DNA from: Egibacteraceae bacterium
Lineage (GTDB): Bacteria > Actinomycetota > Nitriliruptoria > Euzebyales > Egibacteraceae
Assembly (NCBI GenBank): GCA_040905805.1
Contig: JBBDQS010000093.1
Span: 1 to 47,066, forward strand
Direction of reading: 5' to 3'
DNA length: 47,066 nucleotides
A program made the position numbers and the translations under genes. The notes beneath the pieces were generated by a model, which worked only from the letters and a program-made list of their open reading frames with translations, did no database searches and was not told where the DNA came from. The first letter of the stretch is position 1, and each line of letters opens with the position of its first letter. Shown piece by piece: positions 21,898 through 31,383 of this stretch.

Positions 21898-24800
21898 TCA
21901 GGCATCGTAGAAGTAGCGCTCGTGAACCTTGCGGACCCTGCGCATCGCCCGTCCCAGCTGCTGCACCAGGTTCTGCGCTCCCGGCGGCGGATGCCCGGCC
22001 ATACGGGCGATGCGTTCCTGCTCGCGGGGCCCCGGGGGGAGCTGGTCCGTCTGGCGGAATCCCCCCAGGTAGAGCATGTTGCGCACCCGGGTGAGCAGCT
22101 CGTAGCCCTCGCGCAGCCAGCTCGCATCCTGCGCTGCGACGAGGTCGGCGCGCTCCAGGGCGTCCAGGGCAGCCATGGTGCCGGGGGTGCGCACCTCCGG
22201 GTGGCGTCCCCCCGCCTGCAGTTGCAGCAGCTGCACCGTCCATTCGACGTCGGTGAGGCCCCCCGCGCCGAGCTTCAGGTCCACGCGGTCGCCCACGCCG
22301 GGACCGGCGGGTCGCCGCGACGGAGGCGGCGGACGCACCGCCCGTGGGCCCGGGGGTGGGCGACCGGGACGGAACGCCCGTCGCTGCCGGGGCTCACGAC
22401 CGCCGGCGGCGTCCCCGCCGGTGCGCTCCCGCTCCACCCGCGCCTTCATCTGGCGCACGGCGTGCGTGCGCTCCACCGGCGGCTGCTCGGGATACACGAG
22501 GTCGCGCACCGACTCGACGAACGCCGCACCGAGCTCGGCGTCGCCCGCGACCGGGCGCGCCTGGGTCAGCGCCTGCAGCTCCCAGTGGTCCCCCCAGCGC
22601 TCGTAGTAGGAGCGGTAGGAGTCGAGGGTGCGCGCCAGCGGGCCGTCCTTGCCCTCCGGGCGCAGGTTCAGGTCCACGTTGAAGGCCTGGCCTTCGGGTG
22701 TGATCTCGCCCAGCAGGCTCAGGAGCCGGGCGACCGCGCGCAGGGCGTCTCCCCGCCGGTCGGCGGGCTCGAACACCAGCAGCACGTCGAGGTCGCTCGC
22801 ATAGCCCAGCTCCCTGCCGCCGAGCTTGCCCAGCGCCACCACGGCCATGCGCACGCCCTCGGGCACGACGATGGACACGGCCCGCTCCAGGCACGCCTCG
22901 GCCAAGCCCGCAAGCTCCGCCGCGACCTCCAGGCAGCCGGCTTGGCCGGTGAGGTCGCGGACCGCGATGCGCGCGGCCTCCCGGCGCTTGAGCCGGCGCA
23001 GGGAGTCCGCCGCCGTCAGCTCCTCCTGACGGCGGCGGCGCAGCCCCTCGGCCAGGCGCAGGTAGTCAGCCGCCGCCAAGGGACGGGACAGCCCGTCGAG
23101 GTCGGCCAGGTACCCGAAAACCTCCGGTTGGCGCTCCAGCCACTTGCCGACCAGCTGGCTGCTGCCCAGCACCCGGGCGAGCATCTCGCCCACCGGCGGG
23201 GTGTCGCGCAGGGTGCGCAGGAACACCGGCGAATCGCCCAGGCGCTCGGCCAGGGACCGGTACGCGGCCAGCCCGCCGTCGGGGTCAGGTGACGCCGCCA
23301 ACGTCGGCAGGACGGCGGGCAGCAGGGTGCGAAACAGCTGGGCCCGGCGGCTGACACCGGCGGCCAGGGCCTGCAGGTGGTCGAGGGCCACGGCCGCGTC
23401 GGCGAAGCCCAGCGCCCCCAGGCGATCAGAGGCTGCCGCGTCGTCCAGTCCGCTGTCAGCCCCCTCGACGCCCAGGTGGTCCGCGCGCGACAGCTCGGCG
23501 AAGCGCTCCAGCAGCGGGCGGTAGAACAGCTTCTCGTGCAGTCGGCGGACGTAGCCCTGGACCCGCGCGAACTCCTTGTCGAACTGGGTCAGCGCACTGG
23601 CGCGGGCGAGGTTGTGGAAGCCCAAGGAGCGGGCGAGCTGCGCGCGGGCGGCGTCGTCGGCGGGCACCGTATGGGTCCGCCGCAGGCGGTACAGCTGCAG
23701 CCGGTGCTCGACGGTGCGCAGGAACTGGTAGGCGTCCCCGGCCAGGTTGGCGTCCCCCTCGTCGACATAGCCGCCATCGGCCAGGGCCTGCAAGGCCACG
23801 AGGGTGTTGCCGCTTCGCAGGGTGTCGTCGTGTCGTCCGTGCACGAGCTGCAGCAGCTGTACGGCGAACTCGATGTCGCGGATGCCGCCGGGGGCGAGCT
23901 TGACCTGGCGGCTGCCGGCGCGCTGCACCTCCCGCGACGACTCCACCACGACCTTCATCGCCTGGATCTCCGAGACCGCACCGCTGTCCAGGCGGTCCGG
24001 CCAGACGAACGGGCGGGTGCGCTCGACGAAGTCACGGCCGAGACGCACGTCGCCCGCCACGTGCCGGGCCTTCAACAGCGCCTGGAACTCCCAGGTCTTG
24101 GCCCACCGCTCGTAGTAGGCCTGGTAGGCCTCGAGGCTGCGGATCAGCGGCCCGTCCTTGCCCTCTGGCCGCAGGTTCGCGTCCACCTCGTAGGCGCGTC
24201 CTGCGGGTGTGCTCTCCCCCAGCAGGCGCATGAACGCCGACGCCACCCGGCGAGCATCATCGAGGTTGCCGTCCCCGACGAACATGACGTCGACGTCCGA
24301 GACGTAGTTCAGCTCCCACCCGCCGAGCTTGCCCATGCCGATGATGGCCACGCGGGCGTCGGGCCCCAGCTGCTCCTGCAGGTGGTCGAGGGCAGCGGCG
24401 AGCACCCCCTCGGCGAGGTCCGCCAGCTCGCCGGCCGTGGCGGGGGTGTCCGCGTGCCCCAGCAGGTCGCGGGCGGCCACGCGCAGCAGACCCCGGCGCT
24501 GGAAGGACGCCAGCGTGGCCGCAGGTTCGTCGGGATTGGCCGCGAGCTCCGCCATCGCCCGCCGTTGCACGGTGGCGGCGTGCCAGGGCTCCAGGTCGCC
24601 GGTCAACACCGCCAACGCGGCCGGTTTGGCGATGATGAGCTCGGCGAGAGCGCTGCTGGCCCCCGCCACCGTGGCCGCACGACCGACCAGCCCTTGCCCC
24701 GCACGCTCGCCCTCCACCAGCGTCGCCCACGCGTCCGGGTGCTGCTCCGCCAACCTGGCGAGCAGCGGCAGCGCGTGGTCGGGGTTCGGCGTGCGCGCCA

Positions 24801-24972
24801 TGGCCTCGATGACCTCGGCGGCGTCCGCCGCCGGGCCGTCCTCGCTCCACAGGCCGAGTGTGCGCAGGGCGGGCACGGCGGCGTCGGCCGCGATGCCCAG
24901 GCGGGCCAGCATGGCCGCGCCGCTGACAGGGCGTTCGTCGCGCCTCGCCCGCGATGGGCCGCCTGCGCTCAT
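21898..24972 (-). CDS. glnE: bifunctional glutamine synthetase adenylyltransferase/deadenylase
   Basis: 1024 residues with both nucleotidyltransferase halves. The N-terminal half has GKLGGWELNYVSDVDVMFVG and DANLRPEGKDGPLIRSLEAY. The C-terminal half has GKLGGRELGYASDLDVLLVF and DLNLRPEGKDGPLARTLDSY. Each carries the DxD metal pair, and each is followed by a helical GlnD/E-type region (KLAPGGIRDIEFAVQLLQL; LKLGAGGLTDVEWTVQLLQL). It adds and removes AMP on glutamine synthetase in response to nitrogen status. The start at 24972 lies 5 bases after the glnA stop; longer frames are antisense-like. Directly downstream of glnA and amt, forming a nitrogen operon. Confidence 0.95.
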   Translation of the reverse strand: MSAGGPSRARRDERPVSGAAMLARLGIAADAAVPALRTLGLWSEDGPAADAAEVIEAMARTPNPDHALPLLARLAEQHPDAWATLVEGERAGQGLVGRAATVAGASSALAELIIAKPAALAVLTGDLEPWHAATVQRRAMAELAANPDEPAATLASFQRRGLLRVAARDLLGHADTPATAGELADLAEGVLAAALDHLQEQLGPDARVAIIGMGKLGGWELNYVSDVDVMFVGDGNLDDARRVASAFMRLLGESTPAGRAYEVDANLRPEGKDGPLIRSLEAYQAYYERWAKTWEFQALLKARHVAGDVRLGRDFVERTRPFVWPDRLDSGAVSEIQAMKVVVESSREVQRAGSRQVKLAPGGIRDIEFAVQLLQLVHGRHDDTLRSGNTLVALQALADGGYVDEGDANLAGDAYQFLRTVEHRLQLYRLRRTHTVPADDAARAQLARSLGFHNLARASALTQFDKEFARVQGYVRRLHEKLFYRPLLERFAELSRADHLGVEGADSGLDDAAASDRLGALGFADAAVALDHLQALAAGVSRRAQLFRTLLPAVLPTLAASPDPDGGLAAYRSLAERLGDSPVFLRTLRDTPPVGEMLARVLGSSQLVGKWLERQPEVFGYLADLDGLSRPLAAADYLRLAEGLRRRRQEELTAADSLRRLKRREAARIAVRDLTGQAGCLEVAAELAGLAEACLERAVSIVVPEGVRMAVVALGKLGGRELGYASDLDVLLVFEPADRRGDALRAVARLLSLLGEITPEGQAFNVDLNLRPEGKDGPLARTLDSYRSYYERWGDHWELQALTQARPVAGDAELGAAFVESVRDLVYPEQPPVERTHAVRQMKARVERERTGGDAAGGREPRQRRAFRPGRPPPGPRAVRPPPPSRRPAGPGVGDRVDLKLGAGGLTDVEWTVQLLQLQAGGRHPEVRTPGTMAALDALERADLVAAQDASWLREGYELLTRVRNMLYLGGFRQTDQLPPGPREQERIARMAGHPPPGAQNLVQQLGRAMRRVRKVHERYFYDA

Positions 24973-24976
24973 GTCG

Positions 24977-26305
24977 CTACAGGGTCGGCAGGTACTTGTT
25001 GATCTCGTAGGGGGTGACCTGCGAGCGGTACTCGTCCCACTCGACGCGCTTGTTGCGCAGGAAGAACTCGAAGACGTGCTCGCCGAGTGCCTCCGCGACC
25101 AGCTCGGACTCCTCCATCGCCCGCAGGGCCCCGTCGAGGTTGTGCGGCAGGCTGCCGATGCCGGCGGCCCGCCGCTCGGCGTGGGTGAGCTCGTAGATGT
25201 TGTCCTGGGCCTCCGGGGGGAGCTCGTAGCCCTTGTCGATGCCCTCAAGGCCCGCGGCGAGGATCACCGAGAAGGCGAGGTAGGGGTTGCAGGCGGGGTC
25301 GGGCGCACGGAACTCGATGCGGGTGGAGGAGCTCTTCTTCGGCTTGTACCGCGGGATGCGCACCAGCGACGAGCGGTTGTGCCGGCCCCACGAGACGTAC
25401 ACCGGGGCCTCGAAGCCGGGCACGAGCCGCTTGTAGGAGTTGACCCACTGGCAGCAGACGGCGCAGATCTCCTTGGCGTGGTGGAGCAGGCCGGCGATGA
25501 ACTGCTTGGCGACGACGGACAGGTTGAAGGGGTCGTGCTCGTCGTAGAACGCGTTGGTGTCGCCGTCGAACAGCGACACGTGGGTGTGCATCGCGCTGCC
25601 CCAGTGCTCGGCCAGCGGCTTGGGCATGAACGTCGCGTAGATCCCCCGGTGCATGGCGACCTCCTTCACGACCAGGCGGTACGTCATGAGGTTGTCGGCC
25701 ATGGTGAGCGCGTCGGCATAGCGCAGGTCGATCTCGTGCTGGCTGGGGGCGACCTCGTGGTGGGAGTACTCCACGGAGATGCCCATGGCCTCCAATGTCT
25801 GGATGGCCTCCCGGCGGAAGTCCGACTGCACGTCCAAGGGGGTGAGGTCGAAGTAGCCGCCGCCGTCCAGCGGGGTGGGGTCGTCGGGGCCCTTGAAGAG
25901 GAAGAACTCCATCTCGGGATGGACGTAGAAGCTGAAGCCCATGTCGGCTGCCCGCGCGAGGTTGCGGCGCAGGACCTGCCGGGGGTCGGCGGCAAACGGT
26001 TCGGCCTCCGGGGTGCGGATGTCGCAGAACATCCGTGCCACGCCCGTGTCGCCGGTGTTGCGCCACGGCAGCACCTGGAAGGTCCCGGCGTCGGGCATCG
26101 CGAGCATGTCGGACTCCTGCACGCGGGCGAACCCGTCGACCGCGGAGCCGTCGAAGCCGATGCCCTCCTCGAAGGCGCCCTCGAGCTCGGAGGACGTGAC
26201 CGCCACGGACTTCAGCATGCCGAGCACGTCGGTGAACCACAGGCGCACGAAGCGGATGTCGCGCTCCTCGACGGTGCGCAGCACGTACTCCTGCTGTTTG
26301 TCCAC
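24977..26305 (-). CDS. glnA: type I glutamine synthetase
   Basis: 442 residues, near the usual length for short GSI enzymes. Seen: FVRLWFTDVLGMLKSVAVTS, EGIGFDGSAVDGFARVQESD, FYVHPEMEFFLFKG (metal Glu), SHHEVAPSQHEIDLRYADAL, and HTHVSLFDGDTNAF with PVYVSWGRHNRSSLVRIP and STRIEFRAPDPACNPYLAFS. It makes glutamine from glutamate, ammonia and ATP. The region that carries the adenylylated Tyr reads NIYELTHAERRAAGIGSLP rather than the classical NLYDLPPEE, so GlnE may act on another synthetase or recognise this variant. The GTG start at 26305 has GAGGGGAG upstream. Confidence 0.94.
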   Translation of the reverse strand: MDKQQEYVLRTVEERDIRFVRLWFTDVLGMLKSVAVTSSELEGAFEEGIGFDGSAVDGFARVQESDMLAMPDAGTFQVLPWRNTGDTGVARMFCDIRTPEAEPFAADPRQVLRRNLARAADMGFSFYVHPEMEFFLFKGPDDPTPLDGGGYFDLTPLDVQSDFRREAIQTLEAMGISVEYSHHEVAPSQHEIDLRYADALTMADNLMTYRLVVKEVAMHRGIYATFMPKPLAEHWGSAMHTHVSLFDGDTNAFYDEHDPFNLSVVAKQFIAGLLHHAKEICAVCCQWVNSYKRLVPGFEAPVYVSWGRHNRSSLVRIPRYKPKKSSSTRIEFRAPDPACNPYLAFSVILAAGLEGIDKGYELPPEAQDNIYELTHAERRAAGIGSLPHNLDGALRAMEESELVAEALGEHVFEFFLRNKRVEWDEYRSQVTPYEINKYLPTL

Positions 26306-26442
26306 GACGCTCCCCTCATGCGGTCTGCGGGTCCGCATCGTAGCGCCCAGCCACGCGAGCAGACGCAGCCCCGGCCGCTCGAAGGGCGCGGCCGGGGCTG
26401 CGTTGCGGCGGGGCCGGCTCTGGGCGCCGGTCCCGGTGGTGG

Positions 26443-27771
26443 CTAGTCCTGCATGACCGGCGGCTGCTGGCGCGCCGGTGCGGGCAACGCGGCCCCGGTC
26501 GGCTCGATGGCGGGGCCGGCGGGGTACGCCGACGCCCCAAGCGCGGCCTCGGGGTAGGCGTACATCCCGTGCTCGTGGATGTCGAGCCCCTCGATCTCCT
26601 CCTCCTCGGAGACCCGTAGGCCCAAGGTCGCCTTGATGACCATCAAGAGCAGGGCCGTGGCGGTGCCGACCCAGACGATCACGGCCAGCACCCCGATGGC
26701 CTGGATGCCCAGCAGTGACGCCCCGCCGCCGTACAGCAGGCCCTCCTCGGTGTGCGCGAGCCCGACCCAGATCGTGCCCAGGACACCGCACACGCCGTGG
26801 ACGCTGACCGCCCCGACCGGGTCGTCGACGCGCACCGCGTCGAAGAACGCCACCGCAAGCGCCACGACCACCCCGGCGATCAGCCCGACCGCCAGTGCCC
26901 CGAAGTTGGAGACCACGTCGGCCCCCGCGGTGATGCCGACCAGTCCGGCGAGGATGCCGTTGCCGGTCATGCCGACGTCGAACTTGCCGTAGCGAAAGCG
27001 TGTGAAGAAGCCCGCCGCGACGCCACCGGCGCCACCGGCCAGCGCGGTGGTGACCAGCACGGCGCCGATGGCCTCCCCATCGAGCGCCAGGACCGAGCCC
27101 CCGTTGAAGCCGAACCACCCGAAGAACAGCAGCAGCACACCGAGCATGCCCAGCGGCATCGAGTGACCGGGGATGGCCCGTGCCTTGCCCGTGGCGTCGA
27201 ACTTGCCGATTCGCGCACCGAGGATGATCGTGGCTACCAGTCCGGCCACCCCACCCGTCAGGTGGACGATCGTGGACCCGGCGAAGTCGACGAAGCCGAG
27301 CTCGCTCAGCCATCCGCCGCCCCACGTCCAGGCCCCGACGATGGGGTAGATCAGCGCGGTCATCCCCGCCGCCACGGCGATGTACGAGCCGATCTTCATG
27401 CGCCCGGCCACCGCCCCCGACACGATCGTCGCGGCGGTCGCAGCGAACATCGCCTGGAAGGCGAAGTCCATCTCGAGGGTCGCGTCGGGGGCGTAGTTGC
27501 CACCGATCAGTGCGAAGTTGTCAGAGCCGAAGAGGCCGGCGACGTTCTCGCCGTACATCAACCCCCAGCCGATGAGGAAGTACACGACCATGCCGACCGA
27601 GATCGTCATCAGGTTCTTCATCACGATGTTGGCGGCGTTCTTGGAGCGGGTCAGCCCCGCCTCCAGACACATGAACCCGGCGTGCATGATGAACACGAGC
27701 ACGGTGGCCACCATGAGGTAGATGACCATCATGCTCAGTTCGAGGCCTTCGACTGCCTCCATTGCGTCCAT
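26443..27771 (-). CDS. amt: ammonium transporter
   Basis: 442 residues, about eleven transmembrane segments. Family landmarks: FIMHAGFMCLEAGLTRSKNA, GWGLMYGENVAGLFG, VDFAGSTIVHLTGGVAGLVA (first pore His), GTFLLFFGWFGFN-like LLLFFGWFGFNGGSVLALDG, and AVSVHGVCGVLGTIWVG (second His). It conducts ammonium/ammonia into the cell. It heads the amt-glnA-glnE cluster. No P-II (glnB/glnK) gene follows, unlike the usual amt-glnK pair. The cytosolic C-tail is long and Pro/Ala-rich. Confidence 0.95.
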   Translation of the reverse strand: MDAMEAVEGLELSMMVIYLMVATVLVFIMHAGFMCLEAGLTRSKNAANIVMKNLMTISVGMVVYFLIGWGLMYGENVAGLFGSDNFALIGGNYAPDATLEMDFAFQAMFAATAATIVSGAVAGRMKIGSYIAVAAGMTALIYPIVGAWTWGGGWLSELGFVDFAGSTIVHLTGGVAGLVATIILGARIGKFDATGKARAIPGHSMPLGMLGVLLLFFGWFGFNGGSVLALDGEAIGAVLVTTALAGGAGGVAAGFFTRFRYGKFDVGMTGNGILAGLVGITAGADVVSNFGALAVGLIAGVVVALAVAFFDAVRVDDPVGAVSVHGVCGVLGTIWVGLAHTEEGLLYGGGASLLGIQAIGVLAVIVWVGTATALLLMVIKATLGLRVSEEEEIEGLDIHEHGMYAYPEAALGASAYPAGPAIEPTGAALPAPARQQPPVMQD

Positions 27772-27884
27772 TGACCATCCTTCGGTGTCGGTGGGTGGGG
27801 GGGTCGTCCGCTACGGTTGGCACCGTAGGCGCGAGCGCTTACCGCCCCGTTGCCCTCGTGTTTCCGTGGTGTAAAAGGACCCCG

Positions 27885-29708
27885 ATGAAGCTGGCCCTCG
27901 CGCAGCTGAACCCGGTCGTCGGCGACCTCGCCGGCAACGCGGCGGCGATCCGCTCGGCCTATGACCACGCGGTGGCGTCGGGGGCGGACGTCGTCGTGAC
28001 CGGCGAGCTGTCGCTCACCGGCTACCCCCCCGAGGACCTGGTCCTGAAGCCGGCGTTCATCGCCGCCGTCCGCACGACGCTGGCCGAGCTGGCCGCCGCG
28101 GCCGCCGGTGTCCCGCTCGTCGTGGGCTTCACCGAGCGCCTCGAGGGGCGCTCCACCCACTGGGCCCGCCCGGTGATGAGCGAGGCCCCCTCGGTGCAGC
28201 GGCTGGCCAACGCCGCGGCCGTGCTGCGCGGGGGGGCGGTGGAGCACGTCTACCGCAAGCACCGCATCCCCAACTACGGGGTGTTCGACGAGGCGCGGTA
28301 CTTCCGCGCCGGCAGTGCGCTGGTCGGGTTCGGGGCCGGCGACGCCCGCACCGCGGGCCCCTCCGGGCAGGCCCAGGTGTACGTGACGATCTGCGAGGAT
28401 CTGTGGGGCGAGGGCGGGCCGGTGGCGGACGCCGCCATCGCCGGGGCAGACGTGGTCGTGTCCATGAACGCCAGCCCCTACCAGCGGGACAAACGGGGCG
28501 AGCGCGAACGGTGGGCAGCGCACCACGCCCGCGCGGGCGACGTGTGGATCGCCTACGTCAACCAGGTCGGCGGTCAGGACGAGGTCGTCTTCGACGGTGA
28601 CTCGTTCGTGATGGGACCAGACGGTGCGGTGGTGGCGCGCGCCGCCCGCTTCGCCCCCGACCTGCTCCTCGTGGACCTCCCGACCGGCGGTGGCCCGGCC
28701 CCGTCCCCGCTCCAGGAGGACGAGCCCGACGCCACCGCCGACACCTACCGGGCACTGGTCATGGCCACCGGCGACTACGTCCGCAAGAACGGCTTCACCC
28801 AGGCCCTCGTCGGCCTGTCGGGTGGCGTCGACTCGACGCTCACCGCGACGATCGCTGCTGACGCACTCGGCGCCGGGGCGGTCACCGGCGTGGCCATGCC
28901 CTCGCCCTACAGCTCCGACCATTCCCTGGCGGACGCCCGGGCGTTGGCCGAGAACCTCGGCTGCCGCTACCTGGAGCTGCCCATCGAGAAGGTCATGTCC
29001 GCGTTCGACGACGTGCTGGCTTCGCCCTTCGCGGCCACACAGCCGGGGCTGGCCGAGGAGAACATCCAGGCGCGCATCCGGGGCACGCTGCTGATGGCCT
29101 TGTCCAACAAGTTCGGCGGGCTCGTGCTCGCCACCGGCAACAAGAGCGAGCTGGCGGTCGGCTACGCGACCCTCTACGGGGACATGGCCGGCGGGTTCGC
29201 GGTCCTGAAGGACGTGTGGAAGACGACCGTGTACGAGCTGTGCCGGCATCGCAACGCCCGTCAGCCGGTGATCCCCGAGTCGGTGCTGACCAAGGAGCCA
29301 TCGGCCGAGCTGCGCCACGACCAGCGCGACACCGACTCGCTGCCGCCCTACGACGTGCTCGACGTCATCCTGCAGGCCTACGTGGAACACGACGCCAGCG
29401 TCGCGGACATCGCCGCCCGGGGCTTCGACGAGCCGCTCGTGCGCGAGGTGACCGCGCGCGTGGACGGCTCGGAGTACAAGCGCCGGCAATCCGCGCCCGG
29501 CGCCAAGATCACCGGGCGCGCATTCGGCCGGGACCGCCGCCTGCCGATCACCCAGGGCTGGCCGGGGGGGCCCCCCCCCCCCCCGGGGGGGGCCCCCCGC
29601 CTCGCCGACCGGTCGGGTCAGGCGCGCACCACGAGGGTCTTGGCCGCCATGTCACCGACCCGCTGCTTGCGCGGCGAGGCCAGCATGACGATCAGCCCGA
29701 CCAGGTAG
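27885..29708 (+). CDS. nadE: glutamine-dependent NAD synthetase
   Basis: The ATG at 27885 follows AAAAGGA. The N-terminal nitrilase-type glutaminase has VVVTGELSLTGYPPEDL (Glu), VYRKHRIPNYGVFDE (Lys) and VYVTICEDLWGEGG (Cys). The synthetase domain has LVGLSGGVDSTLTATIAADA (P-loop), LATGNKSELAVGYATLYGD and the C-terminal SAPGAKITGRAFGRDRRLPI. About 560 residues are family-like; then the frame enters the G/C block at 29564 and runs 48 more residues antisense to the RDD gene. The true stop was probably just after LPIT and has been displaced, or the homopolymer length is wrong. It converts deamido-NAD to NAD. Confidence 0.92.
   Translation: MKLALAQLNPVVGDLAGNAAAIRSAYDHAVASGADVVVTGELSLTGYPPEDLVLKPAFIAAVRTTLAELAAAAAGVPLVVGFTERLEGRSTHWARPVMSEAPSVQRLANAAAVLRGGAVEHVYRKHRIPNYGVFDEARYFRAGSALVGFGAGDARTAGPSGQAQVYVTICEDLWGEGGPVADAAIAGADVVVSMNASPYQRDKRGERERWAAHHARAGDVWIAYVNQVGGQDEVVFDGDSFVMGPDGAVVARAARFAPDLLLVDLPTGGGPAPSPLQEDEPDATADTYRALVMATGDYVRKNGFTQALVGLSGGVDSTLTATIAADALGAGAVTGVAMPSPYSSDHSLADARALAENLGCRYLELPIEKVMSAFDDVLASPFAATQPGLAEENIQARIRGTLLMALSNKFGGLVLATGNKSELAVGYATLYGDMAGGFAVLKDVWKTTVYELCRHRNARQPVIPESVLTKEPSAELRHDQRDTDSLPPYDVLDVILQAYVEHDASVADIAARGFDEPLVREVTARVDGSEYKRRQSAPGAKITGRAFGRDRRLPITQGWPGGPPPPPGGAPRLADRSGQARTTRVLAAMSPTRCLRGEASMTISPTR
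29564..29598. repeat. G7-C14-G8-C6 homopolymer block
   Basis: Runs of 7 G, 14 C, 8 G and 6 C follow each other without interruption at the 3' end of nadE. The block is self-complementary and could fold as a hairpin between the convergent nadE and RDD genes, but such runs are also typical places of sequencing or assembly error. Confidence 0.9.
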
Positions 29709-30121
29709 AAGAAGAAGCCGTCGACGATGCGCAGCAGTGTGCGGACGACCACGGCCCCCCAGCCGGCGGGCGTGCCGTCGGCGGCGACCACCCTGATCCC
29801 GAGGAGCATCTTGCCGACCGTCTGGCCGCGCAGCCCCTCGAGAATGATGTAGTAGGCCGGGATCGCCGCCATCAGCATGAGCGCCGGGCCACCCGTGAGC
29901 GCGAAGCCGACCTCGCCGCCACCCGCGCTGGCGCCCCCGAACAGGGTCGCCACCAGGAACGACAAGACCATCAGCACGACGAGGTCGATCAGGGCCGCAC
30001 CGATGCGCCGGCCCACGACCTGCTCGGGACCACCGGAGCCGGCGGGCGGGACCGGCAGGTTCGACTGCGGCGTCCCCTCGGGGGGCGGCAGTGTGTTCTC
30101 GAACGGTCGTGTGTCGGTCAT
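29618..30121 (-). CDS. RDD-family membrane protein
   Basis: 167 residues from ATG 30121. A Pro-rich cytosolic N-terminus is followed by the RDD signature VVGRRIGAALIDLVVLMVLS (Arg and Asp of RDD), a second hydrophobic pair (ALMLMAAIPAYYIILEGLRG), TVGKMLLGIRVVAADG and RTLLRIVDGFFFYLVGLIVM. Function of RDD proteins is mostly unknown, with ion transport proposed for some. Convergent with nadE. Confidence 0.88.
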   Translation of the reverse strand: MTDTRPFENTLPPPEGTPQSNLPVPPAGSGGPEQVVGRRIGAALIDLVVLMVLSFLVATLFGGASAGGGEVGFALTGGPALMLMAAIPAYYIILEGLRGQTVGKMLLGIRVVAADGTPAGWGAVVVRTLLRIVDGFFFYLVGLIVMLASPRKQRVGDMAAKTLVVRA

Positions 30122-30284
30122 GGCGCGTCCTGAATGCACCCACCGGCCGCGGCGAGCAAGAGGTTTCCGGCTCCCTGCACAATCGTGGGTGGGCCCCAGC
30201 GGTGTCTTGGTGCACCACCCTGGCGGCGGCCGCGTCGCCAGGCCACTGGCCGCCGGCGGGTGCGTCAGGAGGCCGGGGTGACCA

Positions 30285-30479
30285 CGAGCGGTCCATCGCG
30301 CCCTCGGCGTTGGCGAAGATCCGCAGCTGCTCGGTCTTGGCCGCCAGCCACGCCGCGTCGTCGGTGGTCGAGCGCGGCCCGACGCCCACCAGCGCCACCA
30401 GCCCGTGCCCGATCGCGCCCACCTCCGCGCCGTCGACGGTCACCGACGCGCTGCGCACCCGCTGCAGGACGACTCGCAT
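30285..30479 (-). pseudogene. dtd: D-aminoacyl-tRNA deacylase, 3'-truncated
   Basis: The start is perfect for Dtd: MRVVLQRVRSASVTVDG, then GAIGHGLVALVGVGPRSTTD and QLRIFANAEGAMDRS. After about 65 residues the homology ends; the normal second half, including the SQFTL substrate motif and the GxPxxxGxF (Gly-cisPro) catalytic loop, is absent in any frame. The enzyme would be inactive. A deletion joining this gene to the RDD gene region is the likely cause. Confidence 0.8.
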
Positions 30480-30573
30480 ACCCGGGTAGACTGCCATGAC
30501 AGCCGCTGGACCCGTCAACCTCGTCGTGGCCGACGCGACGAATCGGGCCGGCAGGCGGAAATGGTGGTGGCGC

Positions 30574-31383
30574 ATGCAACCAGACCCCCGACCGCTGTCC
30601 CCTCGGGACGTGGTGGCCTTCAAGGAACGCGGTGAGCGCTTCGTCATGCTCACGGCCTATGACTACCCGTCCGCGCGGATCCTCGACGCGGCCGGGGTGC
30701 CGGTGCTGCTCGTGGGGGACTCCGTCGGGGACAACGTCCTCGGCTATCCCTCCACCGTGCCGGTCACGATGGCGGACATGATCCACCACACCAGGGCGGT
30801 GCGACAGGGCACGCAGCGCGCGGTGGTGGTCGCCGACCTGCCGTTCATGAGCTACCAGGTGTCGGTGGAGGACGGTCTCCGCAACGCCGGGCGCCTCCTG
30901 CAGGAGGGCGGGGCCGCGGCCGTGAAGGTCGAGGGCGGCGCGCGCGTCGTGGACCTCGCCACCCGCCTGGTGCAGATCGGCATCCCCGTCATGGGCCACC
31001 TCGGCCTCACCCCCCAGAGCGTGCACCAGATGGGCCACCGCGTGCAGGGCCGAACGGCCGCTGCCGCGGACACGATCGTCGCCGACGCCCAGGCGCTCGC
31101 CGACGCCGGCGTGTTCGCCATCGTGCTCGAAGCCGTCCCCGCGGACCTGGCCCGCCGGGTGACCGAGGCGGTCGCGGTGCCGACCATCGGCATCGGCGCG
31201 GGTCCCCACACCGACGCCCAGGTGATGGTGCTCCACGATCTGCTCGGCCTGTCGACAGGGCACCGGCCCCGCTTCGTCAAGCCCTACGCCGACCTGCGCG
31301 CCACGATCACCGACGCGGTCAAGAGCTACCAGGCCGAGGTCGTCGCCGGCGAGTACCCGGCCACCGAGCACACCTACGGCTGA
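30574..31383 (+). CDS. panB: 3-methyl-2-oxobutanoate hydroxymethyltransferase
   Basis: 269 residues from ATG 30574, the usual length; an ATG at 30496 would add 26 non-homologous residues. Motifs: RFVMLTAYDYPSARILDAAG, VLLVGDSVGDNVLGYPSTVP, VVADLPFMSYQVS, VKVEGGARVV, GHLGLTPQSVHQMG and PTIGIGAGPHTDAQVMVLHD. First committed step of pantothenate/CoA synthesis: ketoisovalerate plus methylene-THF to ketopantoate. A TAGACT hexamer at 30487-30492 is a possible -10 box. Divergent from the broken dtd. Confidence 0.94.
   Translation: MQPDPRPLSPRDVVAFKERGERFVMLTAYDYPSARILDAAGVPVLLVGDSVGDNVLGYPSTVPVTMADMIHHTRAVRQGTQRAVVVADLPFMSYQVSVEDGLRNAGRLLQEGGAAAVKVEGGARVVDLATRLVQIGIPVMGHLGLTPQSVHQMGHRVQGRTAAAADTIVADAQALADAGVFAIVLEAVPADLARRVTEAVAVPTIGIGAGPHTDAQVMVLHDLLGLSTGHRPRFVKPYADLRATITDAVKSYQAEVVAGEYPATEHTYG

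Noticed and set aside
21604-23292. Long plus-strand open frame opposite glnE
   Set aside because: Antisense shadow in GC-rich DNA; the minus strand encodes GlnE with full motifs.
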